Origin: an uncultured bacterium
GTDB lineage: Bacteria > Pseudomonadota > Gammaproteobacteria > Burkholderiales > Burkholderiaceae_F
NCBI GenBank assembly: GCA_905215795.1
Contig: CAJMRV010000034.1
Span: 1 to 11,919, forward strand
Direction of reading: 5' to 3'
Length of the DNA: 11,919 nucleotides
In this document: piece by piece, positions 1 through 6,710 of the stretch
How positions within the stretch are numbered: position 1 is the stretch's first letter
Layout: each line of letters opens with the position of its first letter
The notes under the pieces: generated by a model
Told to the model about the DNA's origin: nothing
Seen by the model: only the letters and a program-made list of their open reading frames with translations
Database searches by the model: none
Translations under genes and position numbers: made by a program

Positions 1-764
1 TGCTCCTCACAAAACGTGGGGAGCGTCTCCGGACCATGGCGCTGGCGGGGACGATGGCCGTTCCGCTCGGGGAGACGCCGCCCGAATGGAGCGCGAAGTG
101 CCTCCGCGAGCAGGCGCTCGTCGCCCGCCACGTGAGGGACGTCGTGCGTCCCGCAGCCGACGCCTTCGCCGCGACCGGACCCGCCACCGTGAGGACGGGA
201 GGACTCGGTCATCTGAGGCCCGACTTCGACTTCACGCTCGCTCCGGGTACGGATCCGGGGGCGCTCGCCGCCGCACTCCATCCCACGCCCGCCGTCTGTG
301 GACTGCCGGCACGCGAGGCGCTCGACTTCATCGGAAAGAACGAATCGGCGCCGCGCGGCTGGTACTCGGGGTTCCTCGGAAGCGTCACCCGCGTGAAGGG
401 CCGCACCGAACTCGACCTCTACGTGAACCTGCGCTGCGCCCGGATCGATCCCGCGGCGGGGACGATCACGCTCGCCGCCGGGGGCGGCCTCCTCACGGAT
501 TCCGACGAGGACGCCGAATGGCGCGAAACGGAGGCGAAGATGGGGGCCGCCTCGGCCTTCTTCGCAGGCGCCCCCGGCACTTGTGACGAGAACGCCGAAG
601 AAGCGCAGGACGCCCGGCCGCCCGCCGACGCGGCGGAACGCCGTCTCAGGGACCTCCTCGAGTACTACGGCGCAGAGATGCCCTGCGCCGGGGACGCCTC
701 TTCCGATGCCTCCCGCGGCATCGACGCCGAGATCGAACGCCACGGCCACGCGGCCGCGGCCTGA
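1..764 (+). CDS. menF: Isochorismate synthase MenF, 5'-truncated by the window edge
   Basis: The enzyme converts chorismate to isochorismate, the entry step of menaquinone synthesis, in the cytosol. The frame is open back to position 3, so the true start lies outside the window; the ATG at 36 falls inside the conserved ALAGT motif and is not a start. About 253 residues are visible. They show the C-terminal half of the chorismate-binding domain: MALAGT, then REQALV (matching the ENMLV-type metal/substrate segment), HPTPAVCGLP, RGWYSGFLG, a VNLR strand, and AGGGLLTDSDEDAEWRETEAK. The order and spacing match Escherichia coli MenF better than TrpE or PabB. The domain ends near position 570, and about 64 further Ala/Asp/Glu-rich residues form a tail with no recognisable fold. 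The catalytic lysine expected in the N-terminal half cannot be checked. The following menD supports MenF over a siderophore-type EntC. Confidence 0.9.
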   Translation, partial: LLTKRGERLRTMALAGTMAVPLGETPPEWSAKCLREQALVARHVRDVVRPAADAFAATGPATVRTGGLGHLRPDFDFTLAPGTDPGALAAALHPTPAVCGLPAREALDFIGKNESAPRGWYSGFLGSVTRVKGRTELDLYVNLRCARIDPAAGTITLAAGGGLLTDSDEDAEWRETEAKMGAASAFFAGAPGTCDENAEEAQDARPPADAAERRLRDLLEYYGAEMPCAGDASSDASRGIDAEIERHGHAAAA

Positions 765-916
765 CGGGACGGTCGGACGACGCACCCGCTTGCCTTTCCA
801 CACGGATCCCCTTCGTGAAGGAACAACGAAGAAATCCCCTTCGGGAATCCAATTCCTCATCCGATATGGATCGGAAAGGCCGTCCGGAGCCGCCCGATAC
901 AAGCAGTTGAACAAAC

Positions 917-944
917 AAACCCATTGAAGAAAACCCATTGAAGA
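917..944 (+). repeat. 14-bp tandem duplication in the menD leader
   Basis: Two perfect back-to-back copies of a 14-bp unit (AAACCCATTGAAGA) lie at 917-930 and 931-944, about 25 nt upstream of the menD start. The segment is AT-rich against a GC-rich background. It sits in the 205-nt menF-menD gap (765-969), where I see no convincing promoter or terminator. The menD ribosome-binding site is AAGGA at 958-962. Confidence 0.8.
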
Positions 945-969
945 AGACGAACACAGCAAGGACCCAATC

Positions 970-2925
970 ATGAAGGACGAAAGCCTCCGAACCTCTTTCC
1001 CCGGAGACGCCGCCGGCACCGACGCCCCGGCACTCCGATCCGAGATGCCGGTCGTCGACGAGCTCTGCTCGCTCCTCGTCGCCCACGGCGTGAAGGACGC
1101 CGTGCTCTGTCCGGGAAGCCGCAACATCCCGATCGTAGGAACGCTCTCGAAGATCCCCGGCATGCGCACGGCCGCCGTCACCGATGAGCGGAGCGCCGCT
1201 TTCTTCGCGCTCGGGATCATCGAGCGCACGGGACGTCCCGCCCTGGTGTGCTGCACCTCCGGGACCGCACTCCTCAACTTCCACTCCGCCGTCGCCGAGG
1301 CCTTCTACCAGGGGCTCCCCCTGATCGTCGTCTCGGCGGACCGTCCGCCCGAGCGGATCGGCCAGATGGACGGCCAGACGCTCCCCCAGGCGGGCGTCTT
1401 CCGCCGGATCGTCAAGCATTCCGTCTCGCTCCCGCTCGTGAGGACGAAGACGGACCTCGTCCATGCGAACCGCCTCGTCAACGAGGCGCTCCTGGCGGCC
1501 ACACGCGGCACGCCGGGACCCGTCCACATCAATGTTCCACTCGAGGAACCCCTCTTCGGGTTCACGAAGAAGAAGGGGGCGAGTCCGAGGATGATCCGCC
1601 GCGTGAGCGTGGCGCAGATGCTCGCCGCCCTGCGTCTTCCTGTCGAGGATGCGGATGCCGCCCGCCGTCTCCCCGTCGGTGCTCCCGACGTCCCCGCGGA
1701 CGGTCCGTCGGCCGCGAGGGAGGCGGTCGCCGCCTTCCGTCGTGCAAGACGGCGCCTCGCCATCGCGGGTCAGTCGGGTCCGGGACCGAAGGGCGCCCCC
1801 TATGTTCCGGAGACGCGTCCCCGTGCGTTCGTGCTTGTGGGCGAAAAACTCGCCAACATCCCCGCGGACCGTCTCGGCGCCCCCTCGATCGAACTCGCCC
1901 TTGCGGGACGCAAAGGAAAGGACGCGGCCCTTCTCGCTCCCGACCTCCTCATCACCTTCGGCGGCCACATGGTGAGCAAGCGCATGAAGCGGCTCGTCCG
2001 TGCGCATCCGCCCGCCAGACACTGGCATGTCTCCCCGGGCGGGGAGCTCCCGGACCTCTTCGGCGCGTTGACGCTCGTCGTCGAGGGCGACCCCGCGGTG
2101 CTCCTGAACGCCCTCGAGGCGGACGGCGCCGACGATCCGGTCGCGGCGGCGTATGCAGCCGAGTGGCGCCGTGCCGCCCATGAAGGCGGCGCCCTCGGTG
2201 CCCATCCGGCAGGCAATGCCGACGAGACGTTGAAGCCCGCGGACGGCCTCCGGTCGTGCTTCCCGCCGGCGGATGCCTTCGGGTATTCGTCTGCGGGCGC
2301 CGTCGGGGCGCTCATGGCGGCGCTCCCCCGAGGTTCGACGCTCCACCTTGGGAACAGTTCAGCCGTGCGCCATGCGGAGTACTTCCCAGTGCCGCCCGGG
2401 GTGCTCGTTCGCTGCAACCGCGGCACAAGCGGGATCGACGGGAGCCTCTCGAGCGCGGCGGGCGCCGCCTCGGGCGACACCGCCCCGCACTTCCTCGTGA
2501 TCGGGGACCTGAGCTTCTTCTACGACATGAACGCGCTCTGGAACACGAACCCCATCGGGAATCTGAGGGTCCTCCTCCTCAACAACGAGGGCGGCGGCAT
2601 CTTCCACTCGCTCAAGGGGGTGCCTCACGACACCGAGGGACGCCGCTTCATCTCGGCCGAGCATCACGCCTCGGCGAAGGCCTGGGTCGAGGACTCGGGC
2701 TGGCGCTACCTCAGGGCGGACGACGCCGCTTCTCTTGAAGCGGGGATCGCCGCGCTCACCGACGTCGACGCCCCGGGACCCGTGCTCCTCGAGGTGTTCA
2801 CCGACAAGGACGAGGACGCGGCGCACGTCGCCTCGGTCCTGGAGGGAACGGGCAACGTCGGAAACGACGGAAACGTCGAAAACGACGCGAAAGCCGGTGA
2901 CGACCTGAACGACAGGAATGAATGA
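970..2925 (+). CDS. menD: 2-succinyl-5-enolpyruvyl-6-hydroxy-3-cyclohexene-1-carboxylate synthase (SEPHCHC synthase) MenD
   Basis: This thiamine-diphosphate enzyme decarboxylates 2-oxoglutarate and adds the succinic semialdehyde unit to isochorismate, the second step of the Men pathway. It is cytosolic. The protein has 651 residues, longer than E. coli MenD (about 556). The N-terminal ThDP (PYR) domain shows PGSR at 48-51, the catalytic Glu in TDER near residue 73, a TSGTALLN motif and SADRPPE. The C-terminal ThDP (PP) domain shows NRGTSGIDG followed by GDLSFF at 512 and NN at 538-539, the GD-x(about 25)-NN cofactor/metal motif. The first roughly 25 residues and the last 25 are extra; the tail is Asn/Asp/Gly-rich and encoded partly by a 9-bp tandem repeat. 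The start is supported by AAGGA seven bases upstream. The stop overlaps an ATG and menC follows directly, so the two genes are probably co-transcribed and translationally coupled. Confidence 0.96.
   Translation: MKDESLRTSFPGDAAGTDAPALRSEMPVVDELCSLLVAHGVKDAVLCPGSRNIPIVGTLSKIPGMRTAAVTDERSAAFFALGIIERTGRPALVCCTSGTALLNFHSAVAEAFYQGLPLIVVSADRPPERIGQMDGQTLPQAGVFRRIVKHSVSLPLVRTKTDLVHANRLVNEALLAATRGTPGPVHINVPLEEPLFGFTKKKGASPRMIRRVSVAQMLAALRLPVEDADAARRLPVGAPDVPADGPSAAREAVAAFRRARRRLAIAGQSGPGPKGAPYVPETRPRAFVLVGEKLANIPADRLGAPSIELALAGRKGKDAALLAPDLLITFGGHMVSKRMKRLVRAHPPARHWHVSPGGELPDLFGALTLVVEGDPAVLLNALEADGADDPVAAAYAAEWRRAAHEGGALGAHPAGNADETLKPADGLRSCFPPADAFGYSSAGAVGALMAALPRGSTLHLGNSSAVRHAEYFPVPPGVLVRCNRGTSGIDGSLSSAAGAASGDTAPHFLVIGDLSFFYDMNALWNTNPIGNLRVLLLNNEGGGIFHSLKGVPHDTEGRRFISAEHHASAKAWVEDSGWRYLRADDAASLEAGIAALTDVDAPGPVLLEVFTDKDEDAAHVASVLEGTGNVGNDGNVENDAKAGDDLNDRNE
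2851..2886 (+). repeat. In-frame 9-bp tandem repeat, four units, in the 3' end of menD
   Basis: Four 9-bp units at 2851, 2860, 2869 and 2878 follow the pattern G(G/A)(C/A)AACG(T/A)C. They encode GNV, GND, GNV and END (menD residues 628-639). The units differ by one to three bases. The period is a multiple of three, so copy-number change would lengthen or shorten the tail without breaking the frame. Confidence 0.8.
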
Positions 2926-2928
2926 GGT

Positions 2929-2934
2929 GGAGGT
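2929..2934 (+). promoter_or_regulatory. Ribosome-binding site that decides the menC start
   Basis: GGAGGT at 2929-2934 lies five bases before the ATG at 2940. The earlier in-frame ATG at 2922 overlaps the menD stop (ATGA) but has no comparable site at the right distance, so 2940 is the better start. Because the site sits just past the menD stop, ribosomes finishing menD could reinitiate here. Confidence 0.6.
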
Positions 2935-2939
2935 CCGAC

Positions 2940-4187
2940 ATGACGAAGCGAAACCACAAGCATGAAGACAACCAAACGAAGTTGGACGACGAGGGACTTG
3001 AAATGAAGGGCATGCGGCACGTGCACGACACGGTCAGGCCGGCACCCCGCCGGGCGCCGGCGATTGCGCCCGAAGGTCACGACCTCTCGGGGCGGATCGA
3101 CGTCCTCGTGCATCCGCATCGACTCAAGTTCCGCTTTCCCGCGGGCACCTCGCGGGGCGTCTACCTCATCCGTGACATCCTCGTCCTCGAGCTCGTCGAC
3201 ACGGTGACGGGCGCCTTCGGGTTCGGGGAGTGCGCACCGCTCCCCGACTTGAGCATCGACGCGGCGCCCATGGAGGTCCTGGAGCGCCGCCTCCTTGCGG
3301 CGGCACTGCATTCGATCCGCCATGGCGGCCCCGATGCTGAGGCGCTCCGCGGGCATCCGTCCGTGCTCTTTGCGCTCGAGACCGCATGGCGCCATCTGCG
3401 TGTTGGCTCGCCCGCCCTTTACGAGACCGCTTTTTCAAAGGGCGCCGCCGGGATCCCCATCAACGGACTCGTCTGGATGGGCACCTTCGAGGAGATGCGC
3501 GCGAGGATCGACGCCAAGCTCTCCGAAGGGTTCACGTGCCTCAAGCTCAAGATCGGGGCGATCGACTTCGAGGACGAGTTCGAACTTCTCCGCCGGATCC
3601 GCCGCCGCTGGTCCCCGGATGACCTCGTCGTTCGCGTCGACGCCAACGGCGGGTTCACGCCGGGCGAGGCGATGGCGAAGTTAGACCGCCTGGCAACACT
3701 GGGCCTCCATTCAATCGAGCAGCCCGTCAAGGCGGGCATGACCGACGTGCTCGCACGCATCTGCAAGGAGTCCCCGCTTCCCGTGGCGCTCGACGAGGAG
3801 TTGATCCGCGTGACGGGCGCCGGCGATAGACGCCGCCTCCTCGAAGAGGTGCGTCCGGCGCACGTCGTCATCAAGCCGGGCCTCCATGGAGGGTTCGCGG
3901 GCGCCGCCGAATGGATAAGCGAGGCGAAGCGCATTGGTGCCGGGTGGTGGATCACCTCGGCCCTGGAATCGAATATCGGCCTCAACGCAATCGCCCAGTG
4001 GACCGCCCGCTTTGCTCCTTCCGCCCACCAGGGCCTCGGCACCGGAGCGCTCTTCACGGAGAACTTCGGTGAGGGGATCCGTGTCGAAAGGGGACGCCTC
4101 CACTTCGATCCGAAAGCCGCGCAACGCTCCTTCACGAGGGAGGCGCTTTCGGGCTGGCTCGAACGCGGCCGGGACGCCGGCCTCTGA
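2940..4187 (+). CDS. menC: o-Succinylbenzoate synthase MenC (enolase superfamily)
   Basis: The enzyme dehydrates SHCHC to o-succinylbenzoate using Mg2+. From the chosen start the protein has 415 residues. The first roughly 45 are basic and polar and precede the folded capping domain, so a start at 3003 is also possible. The barrel carries the full enolase-superfamily set: KLK with the catalytic Lys at 204, Asp 234 in VDANGG, Glu 260 in IEQP, Asp 285 in LDEE, and Lys 312 in VIKPG. Near the end is TSALESNIGLNAIAQW, a signature of the MenC subgroup known from Bacteroidetes-type proteins rather than the short E. coli enzyme. The frame begins within the menD stop, giving a menF-menD-menC order. 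In E. coli menH and menB lie between menD and menC; here they do not. N-succinylamino-acid racemase activity is a known side function of the family, but the context argues for MenC. Confidence 0.94.
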   Translation: MTKRNHKHEDNQTKLDDEGLEMKGMRHVHDTVRPAPRRAPAIAPEGHDLSGRIDVLVHPHRLKFRFPAGTSRGVYLIRDILVLELVDTVTGAFGFGECAPLPDLSIDAAPMEVLERRLLAAALHSIRHGGPDAEALRGHPSVLFALETAWRHLRVGSPALYETAFSKGAAGIPINGLVWMGTFEEMRARIDAKLSEGFTCLKLKIGAIDFEDEFELLRRIRRRWSPDDLVVRVDANGGFTPGEAMAKLDRLATLGLHSIEQPVKAGMTDVLARICKESPLPVALDEELIRVTGAGDRRRLLEEVRPAHVVIKPGLHGGFAGAAEWISEAKRIGAGWWITSALESNIGLNAIAQWTARFAPSAHQGLGTGALFTENFGEGIRVERGRLHFDPKAAQRSFTREALSGWLERGRDAGL

Positions 4188-4252
4188 GGACCAACCCCGG
4201 AGACCGTAAGGAAGGATGGCGGGGTGGAGGAACGACGGAGGAAGACTTTGGG

Positions 4253-4348
4253 ACGGAGGTGATGGAAAGGTGGGGGACGTTGTGGTCGCACCCGCCTTCC
4301 CCTTCCATTTCCTTTCCATTTGTCCTCCCCGTTTCCCTCCGTTTTTTC
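4253..4348 (+). terminator. Candidate intrinsic terminator of the men operon (nested stems plus T-run)
   Basis: ACGGAGG at 4253-4259 can pair with CCTCCGT at 4336-4342. Inside it ATGGAAAGG at 4262-4270 pairs perfectly with CCTTTCCAT at 4311-4319. A run of six T (4342-4347) follows. The loop is large and the descending arm has a 16-nt bulge, so this is not a textbook compact terminator. The place, just after menC and before an independent promoter, fits. Confidence 0.4.
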
Positions 4349-4444
4349 TCTCCGTCGGGTTTCCAGCGGCTGCGTACGACACCGATTTCCGGGATCTGGT
4401 TCGTAAACACGCGCCAATCCCTTGACGCCGTTCGACCTCCTGAG

Positions 4445-4461
4445 GAAACCACCGTGGTTTC
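4445..4461 (+). promoter_or_regulatory. Perfect 17-bp palindrome, candidate operator of the dipeptidase gene
   Basis: GAAACCAC (4445-4452), one central C, then GTGGTTTC (4454-4461) form a perfect inverted repeat with 8-bp arms. It covers the region where a -35 element for the -10-like hexamer at 4478 would lie. The half-site AAACCAC recurs at 4552-4558, next to the ribosome-binding site, and a near copy (AAACCAT) lies at 4487-4493. This is typical geometry for a dimeric repressor or activator site; the protein is unknown. Confidence 0.5.
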
Positions 4462-4483
4462 AATCCGCCGTCTCCTATAGAAT
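4455..4483 (+). promoter_or_regulatory. Candidate sigma-70-type promoter of the dipeptidase gene
   Basis: TAGAAT at 4478-4483 matches five of six -10 consensus bases. At a 17-bp spacing the -35 position (4455-4460) reads TGGTTT, a poor match, so the promoter may need an activator bound at the overlapping palindrome. Transcription from here would give a leader of about 90 nt. Confidence 0.35.
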
Positions 4484-4579
4484 TGAAAACCATGTGGCCG
4501 TTCCGCCCCCGGCCGACGACAGAAGCGTCCCGGGCGGACCGGTCTTGGACCAAACCACACATAGGAGCACACGACAGAC

Positions 4580-6013
4580 ATGTGTACGACGATCATCGCG
4601 GCTGAAAACGCCACCGCGGACGGTTCCTTCCTGATGGCCCGTTCGGCCGACTCCAACGCCCTCAAGGCCCAGCACTTCGTCATCCACCCCGCCGAGGATC
4701 ATCCCGAGGGTGCCATGTACCGCACCAAGGATCCCCACGGCGCCACCGCCTTCGCGTATCCGCTCCCCTCGAGGACGTTCCGCTACACGACCGTGGCCAA
4801 CTGGCAGACGGGCCTGCACGGCGCCACCGGCTTCAACGAGCACGGCGTGGGCGTGACGGGCACCGAATCGATCTTCGCCCGTGACGACGCCCTCGAACTC
4901 GACCCCTACAACACCGAATCGGGCATCACCGAGGACGACATCCCCGACATCGTGCTCGGCCGCGTCAAGACCGCCAAGGAAGGCGTTCTCCTCCTCGGTG
5001 AGATCATCGAGACGATCGGCGCCGGCGAAGGCTTCGGCGTCGGCTTCGTCGACAAGAACGACGTCTGGTACCTCGAAACGGGCACGGGCCACCAGTGGCT
5101 CGCCCACCGCCTGCGTCCGGACACCTACTTCGCCTCAGGGAACCAGGGCCGCCTGAAGACCTACGCCGAGGAATGCCCCTGCACGCTCGCCTCCAAGACC
5201 TGCGTCTCCTGGGCCCGTGAGAACGGCTTCTACGATCCCGAAAAGGACGGCAAGTTCGACTTCGCCAAGGCCTACACCCGCGACGACTCCCGCGACCGCG
5301 TCTACAACGACCCGCGCGTGTGGATGATGCAGCGCCGCCTCAACCCGTCGACCTTCCAGCGCGTCGACGACGGCCGCAACTTCCCCGTCTACATGACCCC
5401 CGAGAAGAAGATCACGGTCGAGGACTGCAAGGCGATCATGCGCGACCACTACGACGGCACGATGTTCGACCCGTACTCCTTCGGTCTGCACGGCGAAGCC
5501 CCGTGGCGTCCCGTGAGCGTGTTCCGCACGTATGAGGCGCACGTCATGCAGGTCCGTCCGTGGCTCCCGCAGGCGATCGGCGAAGTGATCTACCTCGCCT
5601 GGGGCATGGCCGACCTCTCCTGCTTCGTGCCCTTCTACCAGGGCCTCTCCGAAGTGCCCGCCCACTACGGCATGGGCACCAACGAGGCCGACGACGAATC
5701 CGTCTACTGGAAGTGGCGCAAGCTCCAGACCCTCGTGATGACGGACTACCAGGGCCTCGCCCCGATCGTCCACGAAGCGGTCGCCGCCTTTGAAGCGGAA
5801 ATCAAGAAGGACCAGGAGGCCTTCGAAGCCGAATACCTCGAACTCGTCAAGACCGACGAAGCGGCCGCCCAGGCCAAGCTCGACGGCTTCAACCTCACGG
5901 TGCTCGCGAGGAGCGAGGAGCTCGCCCGCGTGCTCTTGAACAAGTGCTTCACGGCCCGCACCGAAAGCATCCAGGCCCAGGTGTTCTTCGCCAACCGCAA
6001 GAACAAGGACTGA
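4580..6013 (+). CDS. C69-family dipeptidase (PepD-type, N-terminal nucleophile hydrolase)
   Basis: This enzyme cleaves dipeptides with broad specificity. The 477-residue protein starts Met-Cys-Thr-Thr-Ile; after methionine removal Cys2 becomes the N-terminal nucleophile of the Ntn fold. Other C69 hallmarks are ADGSFLMARSADS (13-25), GVGFVDKNDVWYLETGTGHQW near the middle of the N-terminal half, YFASGNQGR, VYNDPRVW, RDHYDGTMFDPY near residue 287, and VRPWLPQAIGEVIYLAWG followed by FVPFYQG. No signal peptide or propeptide is present, so it should act in the cytosol. The segment around 400-432 is charged and helical, possibly coiled coil. The start is fixed by Cys2 although the best Shine-Dalgarno (TAGGAG, 4562-4567) is 12 bases away, which is long. 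Gly, Thr and Arg codons are restricted largely to GGC, ACC and CGC, more so than in the neighbours, suggesting high expression. It appears to be transcribed alone. Confidence 0.93.
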   Translation: MCTTIIAAENATADGSFLMARSADSNALKAQHFVIHPAEDHPEGAMYRTKDPHGATAFAYPLPSRTFRYTTVANWQTGLHGATGFNEHGVGVTGTESIFARDDALELDPYNTESGITEDDIPDIVLGRVKTAKEGVLLLGEIIETIGAGEGFGVGFVDKNDVWYLETGTGHQWLAHRLRPDTYFASGNQGRLKTYAEECPCTLASKTCVSWARENGFYDPEKDGKFDFAKAYTRDDSRDRVYNDPRVWMMQRRLNPSTFQRVDDGRNFPVYMTPEKKITVEDCKAIMRDHYDGTMFDPYSFGLHGEAPWRPVSVFRTYEAHVMQVRPWLPQAIGEVIYLAWGMADLSCFVPFYQGLSEVPAHYGMGTNEADDESVYWKWRKLQTLVMTDYQGLAPIVHEAVAAFEAEIKKDQEAFEAEYLELVKTDEAAAQAKLDGFNLTVLARSEELARVLLNKCFTARTESIQAQVFFANRKNKD

Positions 6014-6084
6014 TTCTGACGCGCCCGCTGCTTGACTGACGCCGGGCGCCCGGAACGCACTTCGTTTCCGCGTTCCCCATTCAA

Positions 6085-6127
6085 GGAGGCCTCCCTCCGG
6101 ACGAAACCCGTTCGGACGGAGGCCTTC
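6085..6127 (+). terminator. Strong hairpin after the dipeptidase gene, probable terminator
   Basis: The arm at 6087-6103 pairs with 6109-6125: a 17-position stem with one C-C mismatch and one G-T wobble around a 5-nt loop, extendable by two pairs. It begins about 70 nt past the stop codon. The downstream side is only modestly T-rich (TTCCCCGTTT), so termination may rely on the following C-rich tract as well. Confidence 0.6.
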
Positions 6128-6172
6128 CCCGTTTCAGGGGGCGGTCTTCATCCCCGTCCGCCCATGCCTCCG

Positions 6173-6241
6173 CCTCCTTTCTCCTTCCCTCCATTCTCTT
6201 TTCCCCCCTTTCTTCTTCCTTCCCTCTTCCTTTCCTCCTTC
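6173..6241 (+). other. Pyrimidine tract of 69 nt with a single purine
   Basis: Positions 6173-6241 contain one purine only (A at 6193), and 6194-6241 is 48 uninterrupted C/T. It lies about 160 nt after the dipeptidase stop and just beyond the strong hairpin. In RNA it would be unstructured and rich in YC dinucleotides, as Rho-utilisation (rut) sites are. As DNA it is a homopurine-homopyrimidine segment. No coding role is apparent. Confidence 0.7.
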
Positions 6242-6455
6242 GGCCTTTTCCCGCTGCCGCCTTTCCCCTGACGCACCCCCGTTTCCATTGGATACACAAT
6301 TCCCCCGGTGCCATCGGGAGTACGCCGAAAGTCCGACGCCTCCGCTCGGGATTGACGGACGTCCACCTTCGTCTTCTACGGCGCCTTCCCTTCTCCTCCA
6401 TGGCGTTCCACGGAGGCAACCCCTCCTTTCTACCCATTGGGAGGTAATACGAGGC

Positions 6456-6471
6456 TTGCCGACATCGGCAA
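6456..6471 (+). promoter_or_regulatory. 16-bp inverted repeat, candidate operator upstream of the lactate genes
   Basis: TTGCCGA (6456-6462), a 2-bp centre, and TCGGCAA (6465-6471) form a perfect inverted repeat about 240 nt before the permease start. It is followed by A, not T, residues, so it is not a plus-strand terminator. It does not resemble the GntR-type site (TnGTnnnACnA) known for LldR/LutR regulators. No regulator gene is in the window. Confidence 0.35.
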
Positions 6472-6696
6472 AAACGCCTGCGCCGCAGCCCTTTTGCGTG
6501 TCCACGACTAAACCTTCCCGCGTATTGCCGCTTCTCCCGTGCGCAGGCAGAATCCGCATACCGATTGAATGAATCCATTCGACGAAGAACTCTGATAGCC
6601 AAAGGCAATCGAACTGATTGAGGCGGCGGATGCGGAGACGGCGGAGGGATTCAAGTGCAGAAGTCGATTGCTTCAGTCAAGCGACTCAAAGACAGA

Positions 6697-6701
6697 AAGG
6701 A
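6697..6701 (+). promoter_or_regulatory. Ribosome-binding site supporting a GTG start for the permease
   Basis: AAGGA lies nine bases before the GTG at 6711. The open frame continues upstream to an ATG at 6618, but that stretch translates to an Arg-rich, non-conserved sequence. The next ATG, at 6732, has no comparable site. Confidence 0.55.
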
Positions 6702-6710
6702 AACCCCATC

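Larger units (their letters stand above)
4188..4579 (+). other. 392-nt gap between menC and the dipeptidase gene
   Basis: No gene is evident on either strand. The left half is a purine-rich run (about 4207-4276) followed by a pyrimidine-rich run (4295-4353, with only five purines), which fold together into a terminator-like structure. The right half holds a 17-bp palindrome, a -10-like hexamer and a leader of roughly 90 nt with further copies of the palindrome half-site. Confidence 0.6.
6014..6710 (+). other. 697-nt gap between the dipeptidase and lactate-permease genes
   Basis: I find no convincing gene on either strand; open frames here have low-complexity, Arg- or Pro-rich translations. 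In order it holds a 12-bp palindrome (CCGGGCGCCCGG, 6042-6053), the strong hairpin at 6087-6125, a 69-nt pyrimidine tract, a 16-bp inverted repeat at 6456-6471, a near-palindrome GAATGAATCCATTC at 6567-6580, and the permease ribosome-binding site. I could not identify a good -35/-10 pair for the permease. Confidence 0.6.

Noticed and set aside
36..38. ATG at 36 as the start of the first gene
   Set aside because: It lies inside the conserved ALAGT motif of the chorismate-binding domain, and the frame is open to the window edge with matching family sequence.
646..2346. Long open frame on the minus strand opposite menF and menD
   Set aside because: Its translation is Arg/Gly/Asp-rich with no family motif, and it covers strongly conserved MenD sequence. 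Long antisense frames are expected from the G/C-ending codons of real genes.
6352..6380. TTGACG as a -35 element of a permease promoter
   Set aside because: No acceptable -10 hexamer lies 16-18 bp downstream, and it is more than 300 nt from the start codon.
6456..6475. The 16-bp dyad as an intrinsic terminator
   Set aside because: It is followed by A residues on the plus strand, and the stem is only 6-7 bp with almost no loop.
6081..6608. Minus-strand open frames in the dipeptidase-permease gap
   Set aside because: Translations are Arg/Gly/Lys low complexity arising from the pyrimidine tract; there is no ribosome-binding site or family resemblance.
6618..6710. Upstream ATG extension of the permease
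   Set aside because: It adds an Arg-rich segment unlike any LctP N terminus. The GTG at 6711 has its own AAGGA and gives the normal family length.
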